From: Bacteroidota bacterium
Lineage (GTDB): Bacteria > Bacteroidota > Bacteroidia > Bacteroidales > Paludibacteraceae
Assembly (NCBI GenBank): GCA_022709605.1
Contig: JAKLIM010000240.1
Span: 1 to 5,959 of the forward strand
Direction: 5' to 3'
DNA length: 5,959 nt
A program made the position numbers and the translations under genes. The notes below the pieces were generated by a model. That model ran no database searches and had not been told where the DNA came from. It was given only the letters and a program-made list of their open reading frames with translations. Below are positions 1-5,959 of this stretch, piece after piece (within the stretch, counting starts at the first letter, position 1; each line of letters starts with the position of its first letter).

Positions 1-560
1 ATAGTGGTAACCATAGCCTGATACATCCCAACTGATAAATCGCTTAACTGAATGGTGCCGGTATTATTCAACGACATTTTGTAGAAAGTTGTTACCATCC
101 CTGTCACTGTTCCGAGAAATCCTAACATCGGAGCACCACCCGAAATGGATGCTACAATGACCAAACCCTTTTCGAGGTTAGCAATTTCAAGATTTCCGAT
201 ATTTTCGATAGCAACCAACACATCACTCATCGGACGACCTAAACGACTGATCCCTTTTTCGACCATACGCGATGTAGGCGTATTTGCATCACGGCAAAGT
301 TTTACTGCGGCATCAATTTTTCCATCGTAAATAAAGTCTTTTATCCTGTTCATAAATGAATTATCTTCTTTCATTGCTTGTTTCAATGTTATTAATCTTT
401 CGATAAACATATAAATAGCAATAGCAAACATAATGACCAAAACATACATGATCGGACCGCCATATTTGAACATTTCCCATAAATTCATTTCTTTTACAAG
501 CTCTTCTGTTGTGGTAGTTGCAACTGGGTTAGCTGCCTGAAGGATAAGCATTAAATTCAT
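1..560 (-). CDS. exbB: ExbB/TolQ/MotA-family proton channel subunit, 3' end beyond the window
   Basis: The frame opens at the ATG on complement 560-558 and stays open to the left edge, giving 186 residues without a stop. It begins MNLMLILQAANP. A first membrane segment lies at about residues 37-53 (IMYVLVIMFAIAIYMF), followed by a charged cytoplasmic stretch. The family signature GGAPMLGFLGTVTGMV is at about 141-156, and a third segment is just starting at the edge (LSVGMYQAMVTT). In ExbB/TolQ proteins these helices form the inner-membrane proton channel that, with ExbD, energises TonB. Thr151 and Thr186 match E. coli Thr148 and Thr181, but Gln181 sits where E. coli has Glu176. About 45-60 C-terminal residues are probably missing. 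The gene starts 66 bp after pdxJ on the same strand, so they are probably co-transcribed. The start has no Shine-Dalgarno, only an AT-rich leader; Met4 is an alternative start. Family assignment is firm. The choice of ExbB over TolQ is an inference from the pdxJ neighbourhood. Confidence 0.9.
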   Translation of the reverse strand, partial: MNLMLILQAANPVATTTTEELVKEMNLWEMFKYGGPIMYVLVIMFAIAIYMFIERLITLKQAMKEDNSFMNRIKDFIYDGKIDAAVKLCRDANTPTSRMVEKGISRLGRPMSDVLVAIENIGNLEIANLEKGLVIVASISGGAPMLGFLGTVTGMVTTFYKMSLNNTGTIQLSDLSVGMYQAMVTT

Positions 561-626
561 ATTCGTTAGTTTTTATTTTTTGAATTAATCTGTCATCAAA
601 TTTTATACCTGAATTTCTTTTGACAA

Positions 627-1340
627 CTATATTAACTGATTTTTATATTGTTTTATTGTTTCGTTAAGTCCCAAATACAATGCATCCGAGATAAGTGCAT
701 GACCTATTGATACTTCGTCGACCCATGGAATTAAAGTGTGGAAGTAACTTAAATTCTCCAGACTCAAATCGTGACCTGCATTAACCCCTAATCCAAGTTG
801 ACGGGCAAGTTTTGCTGCTTCGATAAATGGCTCAATGGCTTTTTCGCGATTCATTGGAAATAATTCGGCATAAGGCTCCGTGTAAAGTTCAATGCGGTCG
901 GTTCCGGTTTTAGCTGCTAATTCAATATTCTCTAAATCAGTGTCAATAAATATCGAAACCCGAATGCCAATTTCCTGAAAATCAGACACAATCGCTTTCA
1001 GAAAATCAAAATTCTTACGAACGTTCCAACCCGCATTGGATGTGATTGCATCATGCGCATCGGGCACCAAAGTAACCTGATGTGGCTTGATATCTTTTAC
1101 CAATTTTATGAATTCGGGCGTTGGATTTCCTTCAATGTTAAATTCGGTACGAAGCAATGGTTTTAATTCCCACACGTCGGCATATCGAATGTGTCTTTCG
1201 TCGGGTCGGGGATGAACTGTGATACCATCAGCTCCAAATAATTCGCAATCTAAAGCCACTCTGCAAACGTTTGGTATATTTCCGCCGCGGGCATTGCGGA
1301 TCGTTGCAACTTTATTTATATTTACACTTAGTTTTGTCAT
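627..1340 (-). CDS. pdxJ: Pyridoxine 5'-phosphate synthase PdxJ
   Basis: PdxJ condenses 1-deoxy-D-xylulose 5-phosphate with 3-amino-2-oxopropyl phosphate to make pyridoxine 5'-phosphate, the ring-closing step of the DXP-dependent vitamin B6 pathway, in the cytoplasm. The 237-residue length is normal for this TIM-barrel family. Visible family motifs are LSVNINKVATIRNARGG at the N terminus, the active-site segment TVHPRPDERHI (His43, Arg45, His50), FNIEGNPT with Glu70, GLGVNAGHDLS with His190, and the C-terminal phosphate-binding VSIGHALISDAL. His43, Glu70 and His190 correspond to the known catalytic residues. The segment LVPDAHDAITSNAGW replaces the proteobacterial LVPEKR..TTEGG type, which I take to be a lineage variant. 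The start at complement 1340-1338 gives the expected N terminus with no usable upstream alternative. It diverges from nadK across 297 bp and precedes exbB. The stop codon is TAG. Confidence 0.97.
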   Translation of the reverse strand: MTKLSVNINKVATIRNARGGNIPNVCRVALDCELFGADGITVHPRPDERHIRYADVWELKPLLRTEFNIEGNPTPEFIKLVKDIKPHQVTLVPDAHDAITSNAGWNVRKNFDFLKAIVSDFQEIGIRVSIFIDTDLENIELAAKTGTDRIELYTEPYAELFPMNREKAIEPFIEAAKLARQLGLGVNAGHDLSLENLSYFHTLIPWVDEVSIGHALISDALYLGLNETIKQYKNQLI

Positions 1341-1454
1341 TAATATTCTATCAAAATACAGGTTAATTAATAAATCAGAATAAACGTTTTACTCAACACA
1401 AATATTGAAATAATCAGAAAAGAAACGTTCAAAACAGACAACAGGTAATTTTAA

Positions 1455-1486
1455 TTTGTTGTTATCAATTTCATTTTGTTCCTTTG
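1455..1486 (+). promoter_or_regulatory. Candidate -33/-7 promoter pair for nadK (weak)
   Basis: TTTG at 1455-1458 is followed after 20 bp by TTCCTTTG at 1479-1486, one mismatch from TAnnTTTG, with spacing in the range described for Bacteroidota vegetative promoters. Transcription would start near 1493 and leave a leader of about 145 nt before nadK. A second near-match, TTAATTTG at 1619-1626, is so close to the ATG that the message would be almost leaderless. In AT-rich DNA either could be a chance match. Confidence 0.22.
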
Positions 1487-1521
1487 TATCAAAATATTTT
1501 TACATAATATTTTACTAATTA

Positions 1522-1529
1522 CAAAAGTA
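1522..1529 (-). promoter_or_regulatory. Candidate -7 promoter element for pdxJ-exbB
   Basis: Read on the minus strand this is TACTTTTG, an exact match to the Bacteroidota sigma-ABfr -7 consensus TAnnTTTG. No TTTG appears at the expected -33 distance, about 19-21 bp upstream, but that element is often poorly conserved. Transcription would begin near 1515 and give a leader of about 175 nt before pdxJ. A weaker alternative nearer the gene is AATATTTG (complement 1406-1399) with TTTG at complement 1433-1430, but its 23 bp spacing is long. This is a motif match only. Confidence 0.4.
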
Positions 1530-1637
1530 CGCTAAAAAATTAAACCGCTGACTTAATTAAGACATCTTTCAGTAATTTTAATCTTTTAAAATCTTGTTTC
1601 TCAAATATATCTCAATAATTAATTTGCAATTAAAAGT

Positions 1638-2510
1638 ATGAAAATAGCTGTTTTTGGAAATATTTACAGACCGGTAATTTTATCGCACATCAAAGTGTTA
1701 TTCGACTTTTTTAAACAAAAAGGTGTAACATTAATGCTTGATAATGAATTATTTGATTTTGTGAAATCGTATGATCAATGCTGTATGGATCATACGGAAA
1801 TTATTTTGGATGATAATTTTGATGCTGATATTGCATTAAGCATTGGCGGCGATGGAACTTTTTTAACGACAGCTGCCCGCGTTGGTCGGAAAAATATTCC
1901 GATTTTGGGAATAAACACGGGTCGGTTGGGTTTTTTAGCTGATGTGGCCACTGAAAATATTTTACCGGCTCTTGAAACTATTATTTCAAAAAAATATACC
2001 ATCGAAGAACGTTCGCTTTTGCAGGTTGAAGCCGGGGATGGAACACCGTTTGGTTACTCGTGTGTATTGAACGATATTTCCATTTCAAAGCAGGACAGTT
2101 CGTCCATGATTAGTATCAATGTGAGTTTAAATTCGGAAGCTGTACATACTTATCAGGCCGATGGACTTGTTATTTCAACTCCCACAGGATCAACAGCTTA
2201 TTCGATGAGTGTTGGTGGTCCGTTATTGGTTCCGCAAGCCCAGAACATAATTTTATCACCGGTTGCTTCGCATAGTTTGAACGTGCGACCGTTAGTCATT
2301 CCGGATAATTGGGTGATTGATCTCGAAGTAAAAAGCCGGAGCAACAGTTATATGATATCGTTGGATGGACGCACAAAAGTGATGGACCAGAATACGAAAC
2401 TCCGTGTCTCCAAAGCCGATTATACCGTAAAAGTTATCAAACAATTGAATCATACTTTTTTTGATTCATTGAAAAGTAAGCTTATGTGGGGCGTGGATAT
2501 GAGGAATTGA
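1638..2510 (+). CDS. nadK: NAD kinase (ATP/polyphosphate-NAD kinase family)
   Basis: NadK phosphorylates NAD at the 2'-hydroxyl of its adenosine ribose to make NADP, controlling the cytoplasmic NADP(H) supply for biosynthesis. The 290-residue length is normal. The N-terminal alpha/beta domain carries GGDGTFL at 70-76, with the catalytic-type Asp72, and GINTGRLGFLAD at 91-102. The C-terminal beta-rich domain carries LNDISI (Asn145-Asp146), ADGLVISTPTGSTAYS at 174-189, GGP at 193-195, and SPVASHSLNVRPLVIP at 207-222, a form I associate with Bacteroidota. All motifs expected for activity are present and the frame is intact. The ATG follows an AT-rich leader without a Shine-Dalgarno, and the protein opens directly on the beta strand MKIAVFGN. 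It diverges from pdxJ, and fmt follows in the same direction 121 bp later. That spacing leaves open whether the two share a transcript. Confidence 0.97.
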   Translation: MKIAVFGNIYRPVILSHIKVLFDFFKQKGVTLMLDNELFDFVKSYDQCCMDHTEIILDDNFDADIALSIGGDGTFLTTAARVGRKNIPILGINTGRLGFLADVATENILPALETIISKKYTIEERSLLQVEAGDGTPFGYSCVLNDISISKQDSSSMISINVSLNSEAVHTYQADGLVISTPTGSTAYSMSVGGPLLVPQAQNIILSPVASHSLNVRPLVIPDNWVIDLEVKSRSNSYMISLDGRTKVMDQNTKLRVSKADYTVKVIKQLNHTFFDSLKSKLMWGVDMRN

Positions 2511-2517
2511 ATTTTCC

Positions 2518-2570
2518 GTTTCATGTTTCACGTTTCGGGTTTGAAAAGTTTGAGGTTTGAAAGTTTGAAG
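2518..2570 (+). repeat. Tandem degenerate GTTT(C/G) short-unit repeat tract
   Basis: The 53 bp can be read end to end as seven consecutive units beginning GTTTC or GTTTG: GTTTCAT, GTTTCAC, GTTTCGG, GTTTGAAAA, GTTTGAG, GTTTGAAA and GTTTGAAG, of 7, 7, 7, 9, 7, 8 and 8 bp. The first three carry C after GTTT and the last four carry G. The tract starts 8 bases after the nadK stop and runs into a T-run at about 2572-2578. It is non-coding and makes no strong hairpin; the best is TTTCA pairing with TGAAA across an 11-base loop. I recall similar GTTTCA/GTTTGA low-complexity spacers between genes in other Bacteroidota, but cannot confirm that here. Function is unknown. Confidence 0.6.
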
Positions 2571-2631
2571 ATTTTTTTATTTTCTGCTTTCTTTTATTTA
2601 ATCTTATGTATTTAATTTTAGTTATCAATCA

Positions 2632-3570
2632 ATGAGAATAGTTTTTATGGGCACCCCGGAATTTGCGGTGGAAAGTCTGAAAATTTTAGTAGAAAATAAA
2701 TATCATGTAGTAGGTGTAATTACGATGCCTGACAAACCCGCCGGTCGTGGACATAAACTTCAATTTTCGGCAGTGAAACAATATGCACTTGAGCATGAAC
2801 TTCCGGTTTTGCAGCCCGAAAAACTAAAGGATGAAACATTTCTGACTCAGTTGAAAGAATTAAATGCTGATGTACAAGTGGTTGTGGCTTTTCGTATGTT
2901 ACCCGAAGTTGTCTGGAATATGCCACCTTTGGGCACATTTAATCTACATGCTTCATTATTACCACAATATCGTGGTGCTGCCCCAATAAATCATGCCATA
3001 ATGAATGGTGAAAAAGAAACCGGAGCAACCACATTTTTCCTCACACACGAGATTGATACCGGTAAAATTATATTACAGGAAAAAATTCAGATCAGCGATA
3101 GTGATAATGCGGGAACAATTCATGATAAATTAATGGTTACCGGTGCCGGAATGGTGCGTAAAACAATTGATTTATTGGCAGCGGGAAAAACAGATGGAGT
3201 GGATCAGTCTCAGTTTATTTCTAACGAGACTGATTTGAAAAGCGCTCCAAAAATATTCAAAGAAAACTGTGAAATTGATTGCTCAAAATCTGTCAATGAA
3301 GTTCACAACTTTGTGCGTGGACTTTCGCCATACCCGGCTGCATGGATTTCAGTACTGTTTCCGGGTCAGACTGAAAAAACCATACTTAAAGTTTATGAAA
3401 CCACACAAGAATTTACGGTTCATAATGAAATTCCCGGTACGATGCAGACTGATGGAAAAACATTTGTAAAAATTGCCCTAAAAGATGGTTTTATACATCT
3501 GAATTCGATTCAGGCATCCGGAAAAAAACGCATGGAAACTGCTGAGCTTCTCAGAGGTATGAGACTCTGA
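2632..3570 (+). CDS. fmt: Methionyl-tRNA formyltransferase
   Basis: Fmt transfers a formyl group from 10-formyltetrahydrofolate to the amino group of methionine on initiator tRNA, which prepares it for bacterial translation initiation. The 312-residue length is typical. The N-terminal Rossmann-like domain starts MRIVFMGTPEFAV and includes PDKPAGRG at 33-40, part of the loop that contacts the tRNA acceptor stem in E. coli Fmt. The catalytic triad of the formyltransferase family is visible as Asn104 and His106 in FNLHASLLPQYRGAAPI, and Asp142 in HEIDTGK. The SLLPxYRG signature is at 108-115. The C-terminal tRNA-binding domain runs from about residue 205 and contains VRGLSPYPAAW. The start ATG sits in AT-rich sequence without a Shine-Dalgarno. 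The gene lies 121 bp after nadK and converges on hisC across 48 bp. It appears intact. Confidence 0.97.
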   Translation: MRIVFMGTPEFAVESLKILVENKYHVVGVITMPDKPAGRGHKLQFSAVKQYALEHELPVLQPEKLKDETFLTQLKELNADVQVVVAFRMLPEVVWNMPPLGTFNLHASLLPQYRGAAPINHAIMNGEKETGATTFFLTHEIDTGKIILQEKIQISDSDNAGTIHDKLMVTGAGMVRKTIDLLAAGKTDGVDQSQFISNETDLKSAPKIFKENCEIDCSKSVNEVHNFVRGLSPYPAAWISVLFPGQTEKTILKVYETTQEFTVHNEIPGTMQTDGKTFVKIALKDGFIHLNSIQASGKKRMETAELLRGMRL

Positions 3571-3580
3571 AAATCAACAA

Positions 3581-3613
3581 TTTAAAATGGTATGTAAAAG
3601 ATTACTTTTTAAA
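3581..3613. terminator. Weak AT-rich dyad between convergent fmt and hisC (possible bidirectional terminator)
   Basis: TTTAAAA at 3581-3587 pairs with TTTTAAA at 3607-3613. Inside it GTAA (3594-3597) pairs with TTAC (3602-3605) around an AAGA loop, with an asymmetric TGGTAT bulge between the two stems. The position midway between convergent genes and the T-run at 3606-3610 suit a terminator. The stem has almost no GC pairs, so stability is doubtful and the call is tentative. Confidence 0.22.
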
Positions 3614-3618
3614 CTGAA

Positions 3619-4647
3619 TCAATACCTTTTCAATTCGTCCAGAAGAATCTTATTTTCCTGAGGTGTGCCAATAGTTATACGTATACAATTTTCGCAAAGT
3701 GATACATTGCTTCTGTTTCGGACGATTATGCTTTTTTTGACTAAATATTTGTACAGTGAATTGGCATCTTTTACTTTTACTAAAATAAAATTAGCATCGG
3801 TTGGATATATATGATTTACAAAATTATATTTTTCTAATTCTTTTATCATAAACTCACGTTGTACAAGCAATTTATCGACCCATTCGTGCATTTGTTCCGG
3901 ATTTTGAAGTGCTTCAACAACTGCATTTTGAGTCAGAATATTGACATTGTAAGGGTATTTGATTTTATTAAGTACATTTACAATTTCTGCCGAACCATAA
4001 GCCATTCCGAGTCTGACAGCAGCATTTCCCCAAGCTTTCGACATGGTTTGTAAAACAACTAAATTAGGATATTCGCTCAGAAATGAAGAAAAAGATCCAC
4101 CGGTTGAAAAGTCGATATACGCTTCATCAATGACAACTATTCCTCTGAACCATTTGAGGATTTTGTGCAATTCGGTTCTGTTCAGGCTATTACCTGTGGG
4201 ATTGTTTGGTGAACAAAGCCAGATTATTTTCGACCGTACGTTTGTAGCATCTATCAGTCGGTATGCTTCGATGTCGAAATTTTCATTCAACATTACTTTT
4301 CGATATTCCACATCATTTATATCAGCACAAACTTTATACATTCCGTAAGTGGGTTCAATAGCCACTACATTGTCATGGTTTGGTTCGCAAAATGCACGAT
4401 ACAGTAAATCAATTGCTTCATCGCTTCCATTGCCTGTGAAAATATTCTCAACAGGAACATTTTTAATTTTCGAAATCTGCTCTTTTAATTCTATTTGCAA
4501 TGGATCGGGGTAGCGATTCAGTGGCGAATTATATGGATTTTCGTTGGCATCGAGAAACACCGAAGCTTCACCCTGAAATTCATTTCTGGCACAAGAGTAG
4601 GGGTGAAGTTCAAGAATATTTTTTCTTATTAGTTCGTTTAAATTCAT
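3619..4647 (-). CDS. hisC: Histidinol-phosphate aminotransferase
   Basis: HisC is a PLP-dependent class I/II aminotransferase that converts imidazole acetol phosphate and glutamate to histidinol phosphate and 2-oxoglutarate, in the cytoplasm. At 342 residues it is near the usual 345-360. Visible landmarks are LDANENPYN at 32-40, RYPDP at 45-49, the PLP-phosphate loop GNGSDEAI at 72-79, SPNNPTGN at 146-153 with Asn149, IDEAYIDF with Asp174 and Tyr177, and TMSKAWGNAAVRLGM at 201-215, with Lys204 as the Schiff-base lysine and Arg212 as a phosphate contact. CIRITIGTP near the C terminus carries Arg323, the expected substrate-binding arginine. SKAWGNAAVRLG differs from the common SKAFGLAGLRLG; I read this as a lineage form. 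The start is 70 bp after the hisD stop, and that gap shows no clear promoter or terminator. The ATG at complement 4647-4645 has an A-rich leader. The hisD context favours HisC over another aminotransferase. Confidence 0.96.
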   Translation of the reverse strand: MNLNELIRKNILELHPYSCARNEFQGEASVFLDANENPYNSPLNRYPDPLQIELKEQISKIKNVPVENIFTGNGSDEAIDLLYRAFCEPNHDNVVAIEPTYGMYKVCADINDVEYRKVMLNENFDIEAYRLIDATNVRSKIIWLCSPNNPTGNSLNRTELHKILKWFRGIVVIDEAYIDFSTGGSFSSFLSEYPNLVVLQTMSKAWGNAAVRLGMAYGSAEIVNVLNKIKYPYNVNILTQNAVVEALQNPEQMHEWVDKLLVQREFMIKELEKYNFVNHIYPTDANFILVKVKDANSLYKYLVKKSIIVRNRSNVSLCENCIRITIGTPQENKILLDELKRY

Positions 4648-4717
4648 TTTATTATTTCTTTTAGTTATTGTTTCAATTTTAATTTATAAACGGTATATCA
4701 GTTTATTTTTTCTAACT

Positions 4718-5959
4718 TTATCGCATGTGTCGACTGTTAATTTCTTCCACTTCTTTTTCTTCATCCAATCGCACTTTCACTGCATTACTGTGTGCCTGAA
4801 GATCTTCATTCTCAGCCATCAATATAATCGCATTACTCAAATTTGTCAATCCTTCCTTGGTAATTTGCTGAAAAGTCACTTTTCGGATAAAGCTATCCAA
4901 ATTCACACCATTATACGCTTTGGCGTAACCATTGGTTGGTAAAGTGTGATTTGTTCCTGATACGTAATCGCCTGCGCTTTCGGGAGTATATTCGCCCAAA
5001 AAAACAGAACCGGCATTAATGATCCGGTCAGCAATACCCAAATGATAACGCGTAGAAATGATAAGATGCTCCGGTGCATATTCGTTTGTCATATCTACAG
5101 CTTCTTCAAGCGTATTCAGGACTATAATTTTGCTGTTTTCCAATGCTTTACGTGCAATTTCTTTGCGAGGTAAATTCTCGATTTGAATCTCTATTTGTTC
5201 CAGCACTTTATCCACCAAATCTTCATCTACGGTTATCAGAATTGCCTGACTATCTGCTCCGTGTTCGGCCTGCGACAATAAATCGGCAGCGACAAAAACC
5301 GGATTCGACGATTTATCGGCCAGTACTTCAACCTCCGACGGTCCTGCCGGCATATCAATGGCAACATCCTTCAACGAAACAAGTTGCTTGGCCGCTGTTA
5401 CGTATTGATTTCCCGGACCGAAAATTTTATAAACTTTAGGTACAGTTTCGGTTCCGTACGCCATTGCTGCAATTGCCTGAGTTCCCCCGATTTTGAAAAC
5501 ACGATGAACTCCAGCCACTTTTGCAGCATATAATACTGCCGGATGAATTTTTCCTTCTTTATTTGGAGGTGTGCAAAGTACAATTTCCTTGCAATCGGCA
5601 ATTTTAGCCGGAATACCCAACATAAGAACAGTAGAGAAAAGAGGAGCTGTTCCACCCGGAACATAAAGCCCGACTTTTTCGATGGCAATGGCTTTTTGCC
5701 AGCAATATACACCCGGCGAAGTTTGTATTTCGGGTAAATCAATTTGTTGTTCTGAATGAAATTTCGAAATATTCCGTCGGGCCATTTCAATGGCTTGCTT
5801 CAGGTGTATTGAAATTTCTTTTTCGGCATCCGCAATTTCTTCTTTTGTAACTTCAATTGCTTCAAGTTGAACATTATCAAATTGTTCAGTATATTTTTTT
5901 ACTGCATTATCTCCATGCAAACGTACATCGTCCAACACTTTTTGTACTTTATCAAATAA
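4718..5959 (-). CDS. hisD: Histidinol dehydrogenase, 5' end beyond the window
   Basis: HisD catalyses the last two steps of histidine synthesis, oxidising L-histidinol through histidinal to L-histidine with two NAD+ and a bound zinc. The frame is open to the right edge. A GTG at complement 5938-5936 could be taken as a start, but family similarity continues upstream (LFDKVQKVLDDVRLHGDNAV), so the true start lies outside. Of a usual 425-435 residues, 413 are visible. Counting from the first visible residue, motifs are GLYVPGGTAPL near 97-107, GPGNQYVTAAK near 181-191, MPAGPSEV near 203-210, SQAEHG with Gln230 and His233, APEHL with Glu297 and His298, AGDYVSGTNHTLPT with Asp331, and LQAHSNAVKVR with His390. 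Gln230, His233, Asp331 and His390 match the zinc ligands of E. coli HisD; Glu297 and His298 match its general acid-base residues. It lies directly upstream of hisC, as in a his operon; hisG may precede it outside the window. Confidence 0.96.
   Translation of the reverse strand, partial: LFDKVQKVLDDVRLHGDNAVKKYTEQFDNVQLEAIEVTKEEIADAEKEISIHLKQAIEMARRNISKFHSEQQIDLPEIQTSPGVYCWQKAIAIEKVGLYVPGGTAPLFSTVLMLGIPAKIADCKEIVLCTPPNKEGKIHPAVLYAAKVAGVHRVFKIGGTQAIAAMAYGTETVPKVYKIFGPGNQYVTAAKQLVSLKDVAIDMPAGPSEVEVLADKSSNPVFVAADLLSQAEHGADSQAILITVDEDLVDKVLEQIEIQIENLPRKEIARKALENSKIIVLNTLEEAVDMTNEYAPEHLIISTRYHLGIADRIINAGSVFLGEYTPESAGDYVSGTNHTLPTNGYAKAYNGVNLDSFIRKVTFQQITKEGLTNLSNAIILMAENEDLQAHSNAVKVRLDEEKEVEEINSRHMR

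Larger units (their letters stand above)
1341..1637. promoter_or_regulatory. Divergent pdxJ/nadK intergenic region, AT-rich
   Basis: This 297 bp gap between two divergent start codons must hold promoters for both directions. I see no convincing open reading frame, tRNA or riboswitch-like conserved core. It contains one perfect Bacteroidota -7-type element on the minus strand and a weaker candidate pair on the plus strand, both listed separately. It also has a 10 bp perfect palindrome CTTAATTAAG at 1552-1561, an AT-only hairpin at 1575-1592 (ATTTTAA, TCTT loop, TTAAAAT), and two copies of AAACGTT at 1382-1388 and 1423-1429, spaced 41 bp. In DNA this AT-rich such small dyads are expected by chance, so no regulator can be named. 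Confidence 0.6.

Noticed and set aside
145..330. 61-codon plus-strand open frame beginning MDATMTKPF
   Set aside because: It lies wholly antisense to the exbB frame, which carries clear family motifs, and resembles no protein I know.
1575..1592. ATTTTAA/TTAAAAT hairpin upstream of nadK
   Set aside because: It is an AT-only 7 bp stem in very AT-rich DNA and sits upstream of a gene. It is not a credible terminator or operator without conservation.
2613..2620. TAATTTTA as a -7 element for fmt
   Set aside because: It has one mismatch at the final conserved G and no TTTG at -33 distance. Such strings are frequent at this base composition.
3551..3570. 6 bp hairpin TCAGAG/CTCTGA overlapping the fmt stop codon
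   Set aside because: The stem is short with an 8-base loop and no following T-run, and most of it is coding sequence. It is probably chance.
4043..4348. 101-codon plus-strand open frame
   Set aside because: It is antisense to hisC over conserved motifs. Its composition is what an opposite-strand reading of a real gene gives.
5398..5790. 130-codon minus-strand open frame
   Set aside because: It is a shifted frame inside hisD, whose own frame shows the expected motifs along this whole stretch. There is no sign of a frameshift.
5936..5938. GTG as the hisD start codon
   Set aside because: The frame stays open to the edge and HisD-like sequence continues upstream. A start here would remove part of the conserved N-terminal helix.
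1..5959. Search for defence, phage, transposon, CRISPR or other accessory systems
   Set aside because: Nearly all the DNA is taken up by six recognisable housekeeping genes, with gaps of at most 297 bp. No transposase, integrase, direct-repeat array or unknown conserved protein was visible.

Overview
The window looks like a stretch of core chromosome from a Bacteroidota bacterium, probably class Bacteroidia. The signs are AT-rich DNA, genes without clear Shine-Dalgarno sequences, a TAnnTTTG-type promoter element, and Bacteroidota-like protein signatures (HisC with SKAWGNAAVRLG, NadK with SPVASHSLNVRP). The gene order of a NAD kinase gene divergent from pdxJ, with exbB downstream of pdxJ, fits the same group. 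The assignment comes from reading the sequence and is not backed by a database search.

Layout from left to right. Positions 560 to 1, minus strand: an ExbB/TolQ/MotA-family proton-channel gene, cut by the left edge. Positions 1340 to 627, minus: pdxJ (vitamin B6 synthesis), 66 bp upstream of exbB and probably co-transcribed with it. Positions 1341-1637: a 297 bp AT-rich divergent promoter region. Positions 1638-2510, plus: nadK (NADP synthesis). Positions 2511-2631: a spacer containing a 53 bp tract built of seven GTTT(C/G)-type units. Positions 2632-3570, plus: fmt (formylation of initiator Met-tRNA). Positions 3571-3618: a short convergent gap with a weak AT-rich dyad. Positions 4647 to 3619, minus: hisC. 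Positions 5959 to 4718, minus: hisD, whose first residues lie beyond the right edge. hisD and hisC read in the same direction, 70 bp apart, as in a his operon.

The genes are mostly cofactor and amino-acid housekeeping. PdxJ feeds the PLP pool that HisC needs. NadK consumes NAD, which is also the oxidant for HisD. Fmt uses 10-formyl-tetrahydrofolate to prepare translation initiation. ExbB is the start of a TonB-energising module that presumably continues past the left edge.

I found no RNA gene, CRISPR array, insertion sequence, phage gene, toxin-antitoxin pair or unexplained coding region. No undescribed system is evident. The points most worth a second look are a glutamine in ExbB where the E. 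coli protein has the functionally important Glu176, and the GTTT-unit repeat tract between nadK and fmt.
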